From contig NC_081819.1 of assembly GCF_030704535.1 (NCBI RefSeq), positions 18,696,001 through 18,760,000 on the forward strand: a DNA stretch of 64,000 nt, given 5' to 3'. The notes under the pieces are model-generated. The model ran no database searches and was not told the DNA's origin. It saw only the letters and a list, made by a program, of their open reading frames with translations. This document shows, piece after piece, positions 23,004 through 35,011 of this stretch (the first letter of the stretch is position 1; every line of letters begins with the position of its first letter). Made by a program: the position numbers and the translations under genes. This DNA is from Vitis vinifera (Eukaryota; Streptophyta; Magnoliopsida; Vitales; Vitaceae).

Positions 23004-23245
23004 TGTTGAGATATTATGATATATTCTAGGAAAGTATATTAGGAAAATAGTTGCTATTGTTTAGGATTGTTTCCTAAACTCACGATTGAGATATTATGAT
23101 ATATTCTAGGAAAGTAGTTGCTATTGTTTAGGATTGTTTCCTAAACTCACGGTTTTCCCTTAATTAGGTTTGCTTGATGTACTATATATTTACGTGGATG
23201 AATATCAATTAGGGTTAAGCTTTGACCCTTTAATCACACTTTACA
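23004..23245 (+). repeat. copia-2 3' LTR
   Basis: This is the partner of 19336-19590. It differs by two substitutions in the first 80-bp unit and by one 13-bp indel in the second. The target duplication CATAT follows. Confidence 0.95.
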
Positions 23246-23469
23246 CATATCAACCATTCATAAAATATTTTAAATAATCATATATAAAGGAAATATTTGA
23301 TAATATTTTCAAAAACAATTTTTGAAAACAACTTTAAAAAATAATTCTCATTAATTTGTTTTTGGAACTAAATTTTGATTCGGAACTCAAATATAAAGAA
23401 AGCTTTGCGACAACAGCAACAATAATGAAAGCTTGCAAAACCCATTTATAAATGCGATATGGCATAAAT

Positions 23470-24010
23470 ATGACTAAACTTTGATCAGAATAGCTTGTGC
23501 TAGGCCTTCTGCTATGTGAGTCTAAACTTCACACTCATGTCTATATCTTCTGGTGTCATAGCATCTTCAAGCTCCTAATAAAAGGACCGAGGAAGAGAAG
23601 CCAACATCAAATTAATTGTTAACTTAAGTTCTAGGTCAAGCAGGAAATAATATATAGTTGGTGGGGAAGTTACTAGGGATTGAGGAATAGACGGAGGAAG
23701 AAAGAGAGATTAAGGGAAGACGAAATCACCCTCTATGAATTTACCCTTAAAAAAATATAATAATTCTAATATAATAAATAAATAACACCCACCAAAAGCA
23801 AATGTATTAAATCACTCCAGCTTCAGCCATTCTCATTTTCCTTGGTGATTTTAAGGAGGCCATCTAGTAATTGCAACGGTTGATTGATGATGCCATAAAA
23901 AATATCACTAAAAACAAACTTTTCATGATTCGCCTAGTACCGTGTGGGTAAATTTATAATCTAAAAGCAGGGAAATAATCTGCAATAATTGAGCCCTCCA
24001 GCTAACTCCA
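23470..24010 (-). pseudogene. CYP76 remnant C', exon-1 end joined to exon-2 tail
   Basis: On the minus strand the exon-1 3' end is recognisable at about 24010-23787 (counterparts of the SFSAF, DPQG and NxLLD...KHL regions, with many breaks). A shortened intron follows, then the exon-2 C-terminal tail at about 23610-23470 (ASLPRSF, ELEDAMTPEDIDMS). The middle of exon 2, with I-helix, ExxR and heme loop, is missing. The same deletion point (GCCAACATCAAAT next to intron sequence) occurs at 29745-29760, so this and the 29110-35250 remnant share a common ancestor. It lies downstream of exon 2 of pseudogene C. Confidence 0.82.
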
Positions 24011-24168
24011 CCACTAAAATCACCCTTTTAATGGCGTCTCACTAAAAGGTAAAAAAAAAGAGGTTTATATCACTTTCGTAGATTGATTTACGATGTGGAC
24101 AATGAAAGATGCAAAATAAATATGAACTCCTACGTACTACTTAATTACATGGAACCATAAAAATAAAA

Positions 24169-24778
24169 TTAAACTTTCATGGGAATAGCCCGTAGAGGCT
24201 GGGCCTTCTGCAATGTAATCCCAAACTTCTCACTCATGTGCATATTTTCTGGTTTCATACCATCTTCAAGCTTCCAATCAAGGGAATTAATGAAGAAGAG
24301 AGGCCAACATCAGGTGCACCATCCTATGAGCTAATGGCATTCCAGGACATATTCTTCTTCCAACACCAAATGGAATCAACTCAAAATCTCGGCCTTTGAC
24401 ATCAATATCACACTCTAAAAACCTCTCAGGCATGAATGCATTTGGATTCGACCAAGTGCTTGGATCTCGACCAATAGCCCATGCATTAACTAGTGCCTGT
24501 GAATTCTCTGGAAGTATGAAGCCACATATTTCTACATCAGTTGCAGCTTTATGGGGAACTAGCAGTGGGGCTGGTGGGTGCAACCGAAAGGTTTCTTTAA
24601 CTATGGATTGTAAGTAAGGGAACTTCGAGATGTCTGATTCTTGAACTATCCCTTCATTCCCAAGGACTCCTCGGATCTCCTTTTGAGCTTTTGCCATTTT
24701 TTCCGGGTTGCTTAGTAACTCTGCCATTGCCCACTCTACTGTGCTTGAAATCGTGTCAGTTCCCGCAACAAAGAGATC
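24169..24778 (-). pseudogene. CYP76 pseudogene C, frameshifted exon 2
   Basis: Exon 2 is 610 bp instead of 606. The minus frame is open from [18 protein letters not shown] through [12 protein letters not shown] and the heme loop [10 protein letters not shown], then hits a stop after ASLLH at 24287-24289. The frame break is a net 4-bp gain in GGGAATTAATGAAG (24283-24296), where P450 D has no TTAA. The original tail to PMKV and TAA (24169-24171) is still readable in another frame. The intron start matches that of P450 D up to about 25010, where homology ends. No exon 1 follows, although sequence like the P450 D upstream region reappears at 25590-26290. Confidence 0.92.
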
Positions 24779-27354
24779 CTGATCATACAAAGCAATGTTA
24801 GAATTAAGGTTTCATTGATCATAATTTGCAATTTGCACTTACCAATGTTTTCTACATGAAAGCTCAAGAAAAATGTGTGCAAGAAGAAACTCCAAGGAAG
24901 ACTGACTTCTAATTGATTGTTTACTTAAATTTTCTAGGTCAATTCAGTTTAATAACTATAACAAATTTCATAAATGCATCAAATTGAATGTGACATATGT
25001 GTATAAAGATGAAGACTTTTTAGCCAAATGAATTCATTTTCCTCCACAATATCCGGTTTCCATAATTGGGTTTGAGGAGTTCTGAAGGAATTAATGAATT
25101 TTTGGACATTTAAATAAAGATTAATAGGGTAAAAGATAGAGAGAAGAAACCATGGGAAAACATAAGTTCAACGAAGGAATTTGATTTTCAAATGTTTTAT
25201 TGAATTTGATTGATTAAGAGTGTGTTTAAGAGCATTTTTATTTTTATTTTTGTTTTTAATTGAATTAATTTTCTAAAACTTTTTTTACGAGAGAATCATG
25301 AATTAATGATTTCTCAAAAAAGAAAATTATAAGTAATTTTAAATATATATTTTTTCAAATATTTTATAAATTTTATTAAATATATTATTTTTCTACCAAG
25401 ACAAGAAAATATTTTTGAAGTAACTCTAAGTGTCGTATATAAAAGAATAAAAACATAGAGATGAAACTTACCTTGATAGGGAAGGCACACAACAAAAATA
25501 ATAATCACCATGCTGACGAGCTTCACCCATAAAAGCATTTTATTCGTGAAATTAACTACGAATCCCAAAAATTTGTTTTGAAAGATTATGGGCCACAACC
25601 AAAAGAAAGGACAAAATTCTTAATAAACCTATCATGAAAAACCATAAATATTGAGGAAAAATACACTATCCAAAAAACAATATATTATCATTCAAAGAGG
25701 CAAAGGGTGTTTGATAAAATTTAATATTTACAATTTTATAACTTGAGTTAATTTTAATTAAATTATTTTTAGGTTGTTTATTGATTTGAAGCTTATTACT
25801 TTATTTTTATTATAAGTATCAATGTTATTTGATAAAATTAGTTTAAAATTAATTCTAAATTATCAAATTTACATATTTAGCCTCATCAATTTTAACTAAT
25901 ATTTATATTTTCACTTATATTAATTAATAAATTTATTTGTTAAATATTCATATTTAAAGTATTATAGATATATAAGTTAACTCCAAAAATGTTTATTATA
26001 AAAGATGAGTTGTGAATATAAAGTTATAGTTCTAAAATATGTTCCAAGTAAACACGGATAAATAAGTTAAAAGAAATTTAAGATAAAAAAAACAAATTAG
26101 TTATTTTGACTTAATACTTAAAATTGATTTTGATTTTAAACTGTAATATTAAGTTATTAGATTAAATTAAGTTATTAAATTGATTTACCGGGTAACATTC
26201 AACTTTTTTACCTATACAAATATACCCTAAAAGAAAAATATAAAATAATGTATGCTTGCCTTAATGGTTCTTTACTAATCCTCAAAAGAACAGTTTAAGG
26301 ATATATTGGTAAAATAAAATAAAATAAAAAATCATTATATTTTATTTCTTTTCTATGTGATCTTACCTTTTTAGTAGAAGATTAGTTATCACTATTTCCT
26401 TTAATTTTAGGTTTTTATTTAAATAAAAGTGGTCTTTTTGAAAGTAATTTAGGAGATGTTTGGAAACTATTCTTAAAACAACAATTTTCAAACTTAAAAA
26501 ATACTTATAATAAATTTTTTTATTGAAAATGGTATTTTAAAAATTTGTTTTGAAAATAAGGTTTAATAAGGAAAATGCTTTGAGAACTTTTTTTATTATA
26601 TATTAATGTAACTATTTTAGTATAATTTTATTCTTAAAAATTAGTTTTAAAAATTATTTTAAATAAACATTCTTTAAAAAACTATTCTAAAAAATATTGT
26701 CAAAGGGATAATCACGGATAATTATGATCTTAAGTGATTTAAGATTATATTAAGGTGGTGTTTGTTTTTATATTGAACAAAAAAAATCAAAATATTGAAT
26801 TTTTTTTATTCAATTAAAAGTAGTATATTAATATCAATTAATATAATTAAAATAAATTTGTTATTAATATTTAGTTTATATAAATGGATTACTTTTACTT
26901 GAATAAAAAAATTAAAGATTTAAATTTTTTCCATTGACCCAAAAAACAAAGACGACCTAGTTCTTTGAGTCCACTGCCCTCGGAAGTAGGAAATATTTGA
27001 GTCCTTTGGAATGGTGGATGGAAAATAATTGTGTAAGGTCTTTTGCCCAATCACAAAAGTCTTGGCTTTCACAATCATCACCTTATCAAAATGGTTTACA
27101 ATTCAGCCACTGCGCATTCAATCACGATTATTGCCATTGGATAATTGGCCTAGGGCTATACGAAAGGGCCCTTCTTTCCTTTTCCTCACACCTCTCACAT
27201 CTTGGAGTTAAGTGAAGAAAAGAAGTGTGATGTAGACGGATTGAGAGATCATGCATGCTTTTAGGGTTGAAGAAAAGGCAATAGGGTTTAGCAATTAATA
27301 CAAATATCATATCTAGAAATAATAAAAAAGAAGCATGAAAATATCGATACACAC

Positions 27355-27356
27355 CA

Positions 27357-27383
<27 letters not shown>
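27355..27383. repeat. (TA)n microsatellite
   Basis: An uninterrupted TA run in AT-rich intergenic DNA. Confidence 0.9.
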
Positions 27384-27387
<4 letters not shown>

Positions 27388-27866
27388 AATTAGATTTTAC
27401 TAAAAATATTATTGTTTATTTTAAAAAAAATATTGATGAGATGAAAATTTATTTAAAATTTATTAAAATATTTGAAAAAGTTTTAAATGATAAAAAAAAA
27501 AAAACAAATATTAAAGTTAAAATTATTTTTAAGTATAATTGATGTATATATAATTAAGGATAATATTTATCAATTTTTTTGAAAAAAAATATCTCAAATT
27601 CTTTTAATATATTTATATTTATTTATTTTAAAAATTAAAATTTATTTTTATTAAATATGTTTTATTATATTTTAAATAAAAAATTAAAGTCTTTTTAAGA
27701 TTTATATAAAATATTTTATTTGAAATTTAATTTCTAAAATTTTATTACTTGTGGTAACAACTTTTTGAAGAATAATTTATTTAAATAATTAAAATTAAAA
27801 AATTATATTAATAATTTATCTTATCAAATTAATTTTAATTTATAAAATATTATACCTTCATTATTA

Positions 27867-27872
<6 letters not shown>

Positions 27873-27904
<32 letters not shown>
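27873..27904. repeat. (TA)n microsatellite
   Basis: An uninterrupted TA run in AT-rich intergenic DNA. Confidence 0.9.
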
Positions 27905-27907
<3 letters not shown>

Positions 27908-29156
27908 TAATTTTTTTGAATAAATTTGTATTTTTAATATTTTAAAATAAAAACATTCAAAATTAAAATGATAAATATAAAGAAATTAAAAAATGAAGTG
28001 ATAGTTTAAAATATGATTAACGAGATAAATGATGATATATTTAATATTAAAACTATAATTTATTTAGTTCAAATGCATTCAACAATGTAAAATAAATGAC
28101 GATGTATATATTATTTTTTTAATTTTTATATTTAATTATCATATAAATGATATAAAAAAAGACTTGTTAAGAAAATTATAAGAAGGGCTTTTATACTTTT
28201 ATTAATCAATTAAATAAAATAATTAGAATTAATTAATTTTTTTTAATAATGTTTTTTTAAACATATTTATGTTTATGAACATTTATTAATAAAAGTGGAT
28301 TTGTAGCGTAAAAATTTAGAATGAGTTGATCGGCGAAAAGGCCGATAAATGCTAATATTTCGAAGATATAATAATTCTCGTTTAATTTGTTTTTAGGAAC
28401 TCAAACATAAAAAATAATTTTTTGAGCTCATTAATTCTCTATAAAGTAGTACTATATACTTATGCAATAAAAAGTTTTCAAAATATTCTTTATTTTCAAT
28501 TATTATTCAAAATATTTTACAAAAAAATAACTCGTTCTAAAAATTAACCTTTTCATAACAAATTCTTAAAAAAAAAAAAAGTTTTCTATCAATGGTAAAC
28601 ATGTTTTCTAAATTATAAAATAATTTCTTTATTTTAAAGAATAAAAAAGTGTTTGCAATTTTTTTGTTAAATCATTAAAAAATCTTGAAATATCTTTACA
28701 CGGTCACGTATCATATAAAAACAATTTTACAATATAGAATTTCATGAAAAATGTGGCATGATTCATTAAAGTAAAATGTTATACGCACAAAGCATTAGAT
28801 ATATTATACTTTGACAGTTGACAAATATAAATTTTATCATAATGATAAAGTGTCTCTTCTTATACCTCTAATCAATCCTTTGATGTTTCATTGTTAGAAT
28901 AGTTCAATCTCATTATAAAATAATGAAAGGTATAAGACTATAAATATCTTTATAAACAGTTGTAAAAGATAAATAAATAAACTTACAATTAAGTTGGAAA
29001 ATGACATTTATCTTTATCATTGAGGCACATTAATATATGGAGTCAAAGCTTAAGTTTTGCAACAACAACAATAATAATGAAAGCTTGCAAAACCCATATA
29101 TAAATGTGATATAACATAAATATGACTAAATTTTGATTGGAATAGTATGTTCTTGT

Positions 29157-29640
29157 AGGAATGACAACAGGGCAAGTTTAGGATAAGTTGCTCCATCTCA
29201 ACCTCACATCGTTTATTTAAAATAATTATTATCCCCATTCTATTAAAAAAATTAAATGGGTTAAGTCAAAACGACATGGGTATATGAATTTCCATACTCG
29301 TCTCATCTTGTCTTATTTAACTTTTTGTCATAATATTTTAATTTTTTTTAATTACATTAAAATAAATATATTTTATAAATAATTAAAATATTATAATTTT
29401 TATAACTTATCTTATTGAAAAGTATTTCATTATTATTATTATTATTATTATATATTAAAAATATGAAAATAAAAATTAAATTAATTTAATTTTATATATA
29501 ATTGGAACGAGGTAGAGAGGGATAAGACAATATCCAAACCTGTTTTAAACCCATCTCGGGTTTTAAAAAAAATATCAAACTCATTCCATTATGGATAGGG
29601 CAGGACGAGTACTCGAAAAAACCCCTCATCCCAATATGCT
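29157..29640. mobile_element. Non-coding MITE-like insertion in the CYP76 tail
   Basis: An AT-rich block starting TAGGAATGACAACAGGGCAAG interrupts the P450 tail between AATAGTATGTTCTTG and CTTTCTGCAATG. It contains several GGG/CCC-rich words like those at 44255-44430, whose outer end is the reverse complement TTGACATTCCTA. It is most likely a hAT-like MITE of a widespread plant family. The exact ends and target duplication were not resolved. Confidence 0.55.
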
Positions 29641-30339
29641 ATGCTTTCTGCAATGTAAACCCAAACTTCTCACTCATGTCTATATCTTTAGGTATCATCG
29701 CATCTCCAAGCTCCTAACAAAAGGAACAAAGAAGAGAAGCCAACATCAAATGAATTGTTAACTTAAGTTCTAAGTCAATTTTAGTCCAATAACTTCAACC
29801 AATTTCATTATTGGAGTAATTGTTTAAGCAAAAAAGCAGGAAATAATACATAGCTGGTGGGGAAGTTACTAGGGATTGAGGAATAGACGGAGGAAGAAAG
29901 AGAGAAATTAAGAGAAGATGAAATCACTCTCTGATTATTAGAAGTCATCTTTTCCTTAAAGCTAATTAGAAGCACACTAGTTCAACTAAATGATTAGGAA
30001 ATTCAATGTCCCATGGATCACACTGTGCATTGAGATTCATATTCTAGGGACATATAAACAGGTAACAAAATTAGATCATTCCATATTATTTTCCAAACTA
30101 CTTGACACATGCCATCTCAATTGCCTTGAATTCAGTCATTAAACTTACAATTAATTGTTATCATCGATACAAAAAAAATTGCAAGAAGTCATCTTTTGAA
30201 CTCCAAAAGTCGGTCCTAACTTTATGAAGTTGGACGGTTTGAAATGCAAAGTTACATGGAATGAAATAGACTTCCCATGGCCCCTAAATTGGAAATCAGT
30301 GATTAGTAACTGTCAAGAGAGATTGAGATACGTACCCAT

Positions 30340-30527
30340 TGTGAGATTCAAACGAATCATAGAGAGAAAAAGAAAGGAAAATCTAGGGTTTTTTTTATTA
30401 TGACCCTACTTAGAAAATAGTTACAACATAAATAGAGTTTAAATAGGTTTACAATTAAAGAAAATAAAGAAAGATAATAATTCTAATATAGTAATAAATA
30501 ACTCTAACAAATAAATAACACTAAACA
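30340..30527 (-). repeat. copia-4 3' LTR
   Basis: The minus strand starts TGTTTAGTGTTATTTATT. It aligns imperfectly with 34804-35011 through ATTATCTTTCTTT, ACCTATTTAAACTCTATTT and GGTCATAATAA, with several indels. Confidence 0.75.
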
Positions 30528-30540
30528 TCCCCCCACAAAC

Positions 30541-31400
30541 TCACAATGTACCTGGAAGAAGCATTAAGAGTTCACCACCGAAAATTGAAAGCACAAAAGC
30601 GGGTGGTAAACAAGTCTGCAATCTGTAAAGAAGAAGGAACAGAAGGCAAGGTAAGAATATCGTGTTGAAGGTGATGGCGAGTAAAATAACAATCAATCTT
30701 AACATGTTTCCTCCTTTCATGAAAGACAGACTTGTATGCAATTTGAACAATACTCTTGTTGTCACAATAAACAGGAGTGAGACAAGAAAATGAAACACCC
30801 ATATATATCAACAAATAACTAACACAACCAAACTATATCTAATTAGTGGTAGATGTCATAGAACGATGTTCCAACTTTTATGGAATATTAAGAAATGATA
30901 GACTATTACTTGCTCTTAAAAGAAATAAAAGAATCAACATCATAATATGCACGTAGCTCCAAAAGAGGAAGTGGACAGAAGTAAAAGACATTGAAATAAA
31001 ATGCCTTGGAGATGTCGTAGAATACACGTAGCTTAATGAATTATAACAAGATAAGCAACAAATTGACTAATAATGTGAACAACATAAGTAATGTTCAAAT
31101 GTGTGATTGTGAGATAGACCAAGCTACCAACAATGGCACAATGTAAAGTAGGGTCTAGTTAGAGGGTACCACCAAAAAAAAAAAAATATACCGAACATTA
31201 ACCTTAAAAAGGTTATCAACAATCTTAGTATCAGTAAGGCGAACATGATCAAGAATGTCAACTATGTACTTAGACTACCAAAGAATAAAACTTTTCGGAG
31301 AACAAGCTACCTTAATACCTAAAAAGTGTCATGGAGACCTCAAAACTTTCATTTCAAAATGAAAAGCTAATTAGGAATACCTAAATATCTTTATTTCCAT
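30541..31400 (-). pseudogene. copia-4 reverse transcriptase/RNase H remnant
   Basis: From 31320 leftward the minus strand reads KYIVDILDHVRLTDTKIV, then after breaks DPTLHCAIVGSLVYLTITH, and near the end YCDNKSIVQIAYKSVFHERRKH with IDCYFTRHHL and VPSSLQIADLFT. These are the RT C-terminus and RNase H of a copia element. Multiple stops and frame changes make it non-functional. Protease, integrase and gag were not found. Confidence 0.85.
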
Positions 31401-31539
31401 CCCTAGACTTCCATGGTACATGTATAACTAACGTAAGGTCCTCTAGATCTATATACAATGAAAGCAATAGTATTTAAAAACTTAGACATATAGATAAGAA
31501 GGTCATATTGGTGATCTGAATGTTCACAAATAAACTCCA

Positions 31540-32400
31540 ATTGAAAAAAATGCATCGTAGATCTTGAAAACCAAACAGTCTTCCACCCAATAGCTCTCTT
31601 TCTTGGATCTTGGCATGAGAAGACATTGAATCCTTTCTAAAAATGGTGGAGCCTAGGGTTCCTCTTTAGAGTCTGAAAGATTGAAGATCTCCTAAAACCC
31701 TAACCTATAAGGGGGTTTATATAATTTTCTCTATAAGCTTAAGTGACTTAAGCCCATTTTAGGCTTTGGTCACTTAATTTAGCCTACTTAACTCCTAATT
31801 AATTAATTAGCTCTATTGGGCTCTAATAAATTAATTAGTCCAATTCAAAAAGACCATTCATAATTAGTTTGTGTGCAACCTTATATTTTTACTAAAATGC
31901 CCTTATGCATACATATGAATAAAGAACCCAAATACCCCCTTAATAAAAATGTCACTAAGGAATATGAGCTTGATCAAGAATTACTATGACCCATAAAAAA
32001 ATATTGGCTAATCTAATTCTCAAGTTGACTTGATATCTCACTATAGTAGGTAAACTGCACTATAATATCTTACGAATTAGTGTCTACGATATAAATTTGA
32101 GTTTATGACCTATTATATATCCACCGTATACAGACTCCCCATGAATTAGTGTCTACAATCTAATGAAGTAGATTTTATTAACGTCTCAAGATTACCTCTA
32201 CAATCCTTGAGTCTCATATCCTTATATTATGTAATTAATCGACATAGTCTAGCTTTCTAAGAGTATATGTCAAATTCCAGTAAAACAATTATTATAACCA
32301 TAGATTTCCAATCATATGTGATTAGGACCATCCAAGGGGACACACGGTCTCAAACCCATGAGATATCATAAATTAAAAGTTCCATTAAAATCTACCTTGT
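31540..32400. repeat. Dispersed repeat, copy 1 (partner about 46010-46700)
   Basis: Shared phrases in the same order as the partner include ATGGTGGAG, AGGGTT(C), ATAAGCTTAAGTGACTTAAGCCCA, GGTCACTTAATTTAGCC, TAATTAATTAATTAG and AATATGAGCT. Identity is moderate. No coding capacity is seen. It may be an LTR or non-autonomous retroelement family. Confidence 0.7.
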
Positions 32401-33430
32401 TATGACGGCCCACCCCTCCTTGCAAGCGTCATCCTCGTAAGACAGATTCTCCTCTCTAGTTTAAAGATTGAGATGGAGACACCATCCTACAAAGGGAAAT
32501 TAACTTGTAATCAAATAAATTATGTCAGAGCAGCATAAAGAAGCATATTGAAGGGACTATGTAATCATTACTTTTCCAAGATACAAAGTTTTGAGTAAAT
32601 AAAAACTGGCTTTAAGGAGCCGAAAACTTGTACATACCTAAGGAAATGGCTACATCTTAGTAGTATATCCAAAAAAAAAAAAAGCAAAAAGAAAAAGACA
32701 ACAATGGATATATGCCTTATTATCTATTTTCTGAAACTTGCTCAGTATTTGGTTCTACTAGGTCCTCATCTGAAAATTTTGGGGAACTATAAAATGAGTA
32801 TAACTGAGTGAATGATCATATAATGCAGGTTTTAGGATGGTCAATCTAAGATAGAAAAAAGTATTTCATCATGCATGTAACACTCAATGTAAATAATATA
32901 TAGTATAACAATCAAGTAGGCATACAACATCGAACACCCCGATGTATAATCAATCAAACATATGCATAATCCACGATTACGGTACCATTCCAACTCTTGG
33001 CACATCCAAATATCATGAAATATAATTGCCACCATTGTCTCTTTCTTTACCGGCGTATATCACATATGTGTCTACAAACGTCATATATCTCATATAACAC
33101 GGTGTCATATAGACACAATGCCCCTACATCTCTTGGCACACTTTCCATACAAACTGTTCCAGTGCCCCTTAGTCTCTTAGCACAAAAGATTACTAGGTTA
33201 ATCGGCTACTGTGTGTCCCTCCATCTCTACAATACAATATAAGTCCAAGGCATATTACAACCACATGCATAGTAATAATATAAAGTACAATAACGATAGT
33301 GCCAGTGATTTTTAGTGAATAGTACGTACTAGGTAATCTCTCAAGAAAGATTGAAAGGGCTTAAAACTCAGCCTCTTTAGATAGAGCTTCCCTAAACCAT
33401 ATCCATCCATTCATAATCATAGAACCATCT

Positions 33431-33473
<43 letters not shown>

Positions 33474-33851
33474 ATGATACAGGGAACACATTTAATATAA
33501 ACACAACATTTGACCAACATATTTTCAAAGCATATCTCATGATATTTCAAAAATAATGAATACATATATCACACTTGAAACATAAGATATATAATTTTAA
33601 AACCATATAAAATCATGTATTATAAGATCACTCATCTTTTAGATTGGAATTATTGCACTACATCCATTACGATGACTTAAAGATCCAACTTTTAGAATAA
33701 CACCACTATAGGAGTTTTTTCATACTTCTTTCCTTTCCTTTCTTAGTAGGTGAATGCCCTATTTATAGGAACCCAAAGTAGGTGAAACACATAGGAGACT
33801 CGTCGCTAGATGTCGATCAAAGGGTAGTGATTAGTGTTTCACTTATTACAT
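32401..33851. other. Intergenic with (TA)n tract
   Basis: No gene is recognised. A (TA)n run lies at 33434-33471. The rest is non-coding and leads into the 61-bp tandem array. Confidence 0.6.
33434..33471. repeat. (TA)n microsatellite
   Basis: About 19 consecutive TA units. Confidence 0.92.
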
Positions 33852-34156
33852 GGAGACGACACATGGCACATGCTTAATCCTTGCAGGTACTTGATAGGTA
33901 CAACAACTTGCTGGAGATGACATGTGGCATGTGTTTAATCCTTGTAGCTGCTTGGTAGGTGCAGCAACTTGTTGGAAACAACATGTGACGTGTGCTTAAT
34001 CCATGCAATTGCTTAGTAAGTGCAACAACTTTTTGGAAATGACATGTGGCACATGCTTAATCCTTGCAGCTACTTGGTAGGTGTAGCAGCTTGCTAGAGA
34101 TAACACGTGGCACATGTTTAATCCTTGCAACTGCTTGGCAAGAACAACAACTTGTT
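33852..34156. repeat. 61-bp minisatellite, five units
   Basis: Units start at 33852, 33913, 33974, 34035 and 34096, exactly 61 bp apart. Each carries GACA(T/C)GTGGCA, TTAATCC(T/A)TGCA and CAACAACTTG with scattered changes. No spacer separates the units. Confidence 0.95.
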
Positions 34157-34211
34157 GAGTCACCATGTCATACTAGTATCAAGCGATGAAGGTGGCTTAG
34201 TGTCCTCTAGG

Positions 34212-34658
34212 TTGCATGCATTTCCACACCTCGTACTTGGTTGCATATGTTGGACACCTCATGTTTGGTTGCATGCCTTGGACACCTCATGTTTGGTTGC
34301 ATGCCTTGGACACCTCATGTTTGGTTGCATGCCTTGGACACCTCATGCTTGGTTACATGCTTAGACACCTCATGCTTGGTTACATGTTTGGATACCTCGT
34401 GCTTGGTTGTATGTCTAGACACCTCATGCTTGGTTGCATGCTTGAACACCTTGTACTTGGTTGCATGCCTAGACACCTTGTGCTTGGTTGGATGCCTTGG
34501 ATACCTCTTGCTTGATTGCATGCTCTTTGACACCTCATATTTGATTGCATGCCTTGGACACCTCCTGCTTGATTGCATCCTCTTTGACACCTCATACTTG
34601 ATTGCATGCTTATTGACGCTTAATGCTTGGTTGCATGCCTTGGAGACCTCATCCTTGG
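34212..34658. repeat. 27-29 bp minisatellite, sixteen units
   Basis: Sixteen head-to-tail units of 27, 28 or 29 bp (total 447 bp), each of the type TTGCATGCCTTGGACACCTC followed by ATGCTTGG. Units 2-5 are 28 bp and nearly identical, while outer units have diverged. Open frames across it (up to 147 aa) are translations of the repeat, not evidence of a gene. Confidence 0.96.
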
Positions 34659-34803
34659 TTGCATGCATTAATGTGATACCTTAAGCTTAGTAAAGGATAG
34701 ATAAGAGGGTGATTCTCTTACTTGCTTAGTAAGAAGGTGGCTAAAAGGAACTTTAGAAGTATTAATATTAAAAACTAGGGATGTTACACTTGCTCTAATA
34801 CAT

Positions 34804-35011
34804 ATATACGAATAAGATTTAAAACAATCAGAGAAAAAAAAATTAAGACATCTTATTATGACCACTTAAAAAATACATAGAACACAAATAAAGTTTAAAT
34901 AAGTTTAATTACAATTAAAAAATTAAAAAAAAACAAAAAAACAAATCAATTTACCCTTACTTTTAAAAAGAAAGATAATAGTTCTAACATAATAAATAAA
35001 TATTTCTAACA
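34804..35011 (-). repeat. copia-4 5' LTR
   Basis: The minus strand begins TGTTAGAAATATTTATTTATT and runs toward the degenerate primer site at 34792-34803. It is the partner of 30340-30527. Confidence 0.7.

Larger units (their letters stand above)
19336..23245 (+). mobile_element. Young Ty1-copia element lacking gag (copia-2)
   Basis: A 3,910-bp plus-strand element with LTRs at 19336-19590 (255 bp) and 23004-23245 (242 bp) and a perfect 5-bp target duplication CATAT (19331-19335, 23246-23250). A primer site abuts the 5' LTR and a purine tract GAGGGAGGG (22995-23003) abuts the 3' LTR. Apart from one 13-bp indel, I count only 2 substitutions between the LTRs, so the insertion is recent. The single reading frame is uninterrupted but has no gag domain. 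The element probably moved with help from gag made elsewhere. Confidence 0.96.
25013..29040. other. Long AT-rich intergenic stretch
   Basis: No gene is recognised. The part at 25590-26290 contains pieces like the upstream region of P450 D (GGCCACAACCAAAAG; CCTATACAAATATACCCTAAA against 54490-54740), which suggests exon 1 of pseudogene C was removed from between. A possible lone exon (minus, 25538-25472) starts ATG, encodes a hydrophobic stretch and ends at GTAAGT, but nothing downstream supports it. From 26300 to 29040 the sequence is very AT-rich with two (TA)n tracts. Confidence 0.55.
30340..35011 (-). mobile_element. Degenerate Ty1-copia element in a P450 splice donor (copia-4)
   Basis: Related LTRs lie at 30340-30527 and about 34804-35011. 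The purine tract GGGGGGA abuts the left one on the minus strand, and a mutated primer site (TGTATTAGAGC for TGGTATCAGAGC) abuts the right one at 34792-34803. RT and RNase H remnants sit at 30541-31400. The flanks read CCCAT on the left and CCCAC on the right, a probable decayed target duplication overlapping the GTGGGT donor of the P450 pseudogene. The middle (31500-34790) is not copia-like and must be later insertion or repeat growth. Confidence 0.75.

Noticed and set aside
25472..25598. Possible signal-peptide exon ending at GTAAGT on the minus strand
   Set aside because: Only 67 bp, with no following exon or homologue in the window. Kept only as a remark.
34212..34658. Regular 28-bp repeats suggesting a CRISPR array
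   Set aside because: The units abut with no spacers, their length drifts 27-29 bp, and the setting is a plant nuclear genome.
34241..34684. 147-aa open frame and its antisense partners over the 28-bp repeats
   Set aside because: They are translations of the minisatellite in several frames, with no start context, domain or composition typical of a gene.
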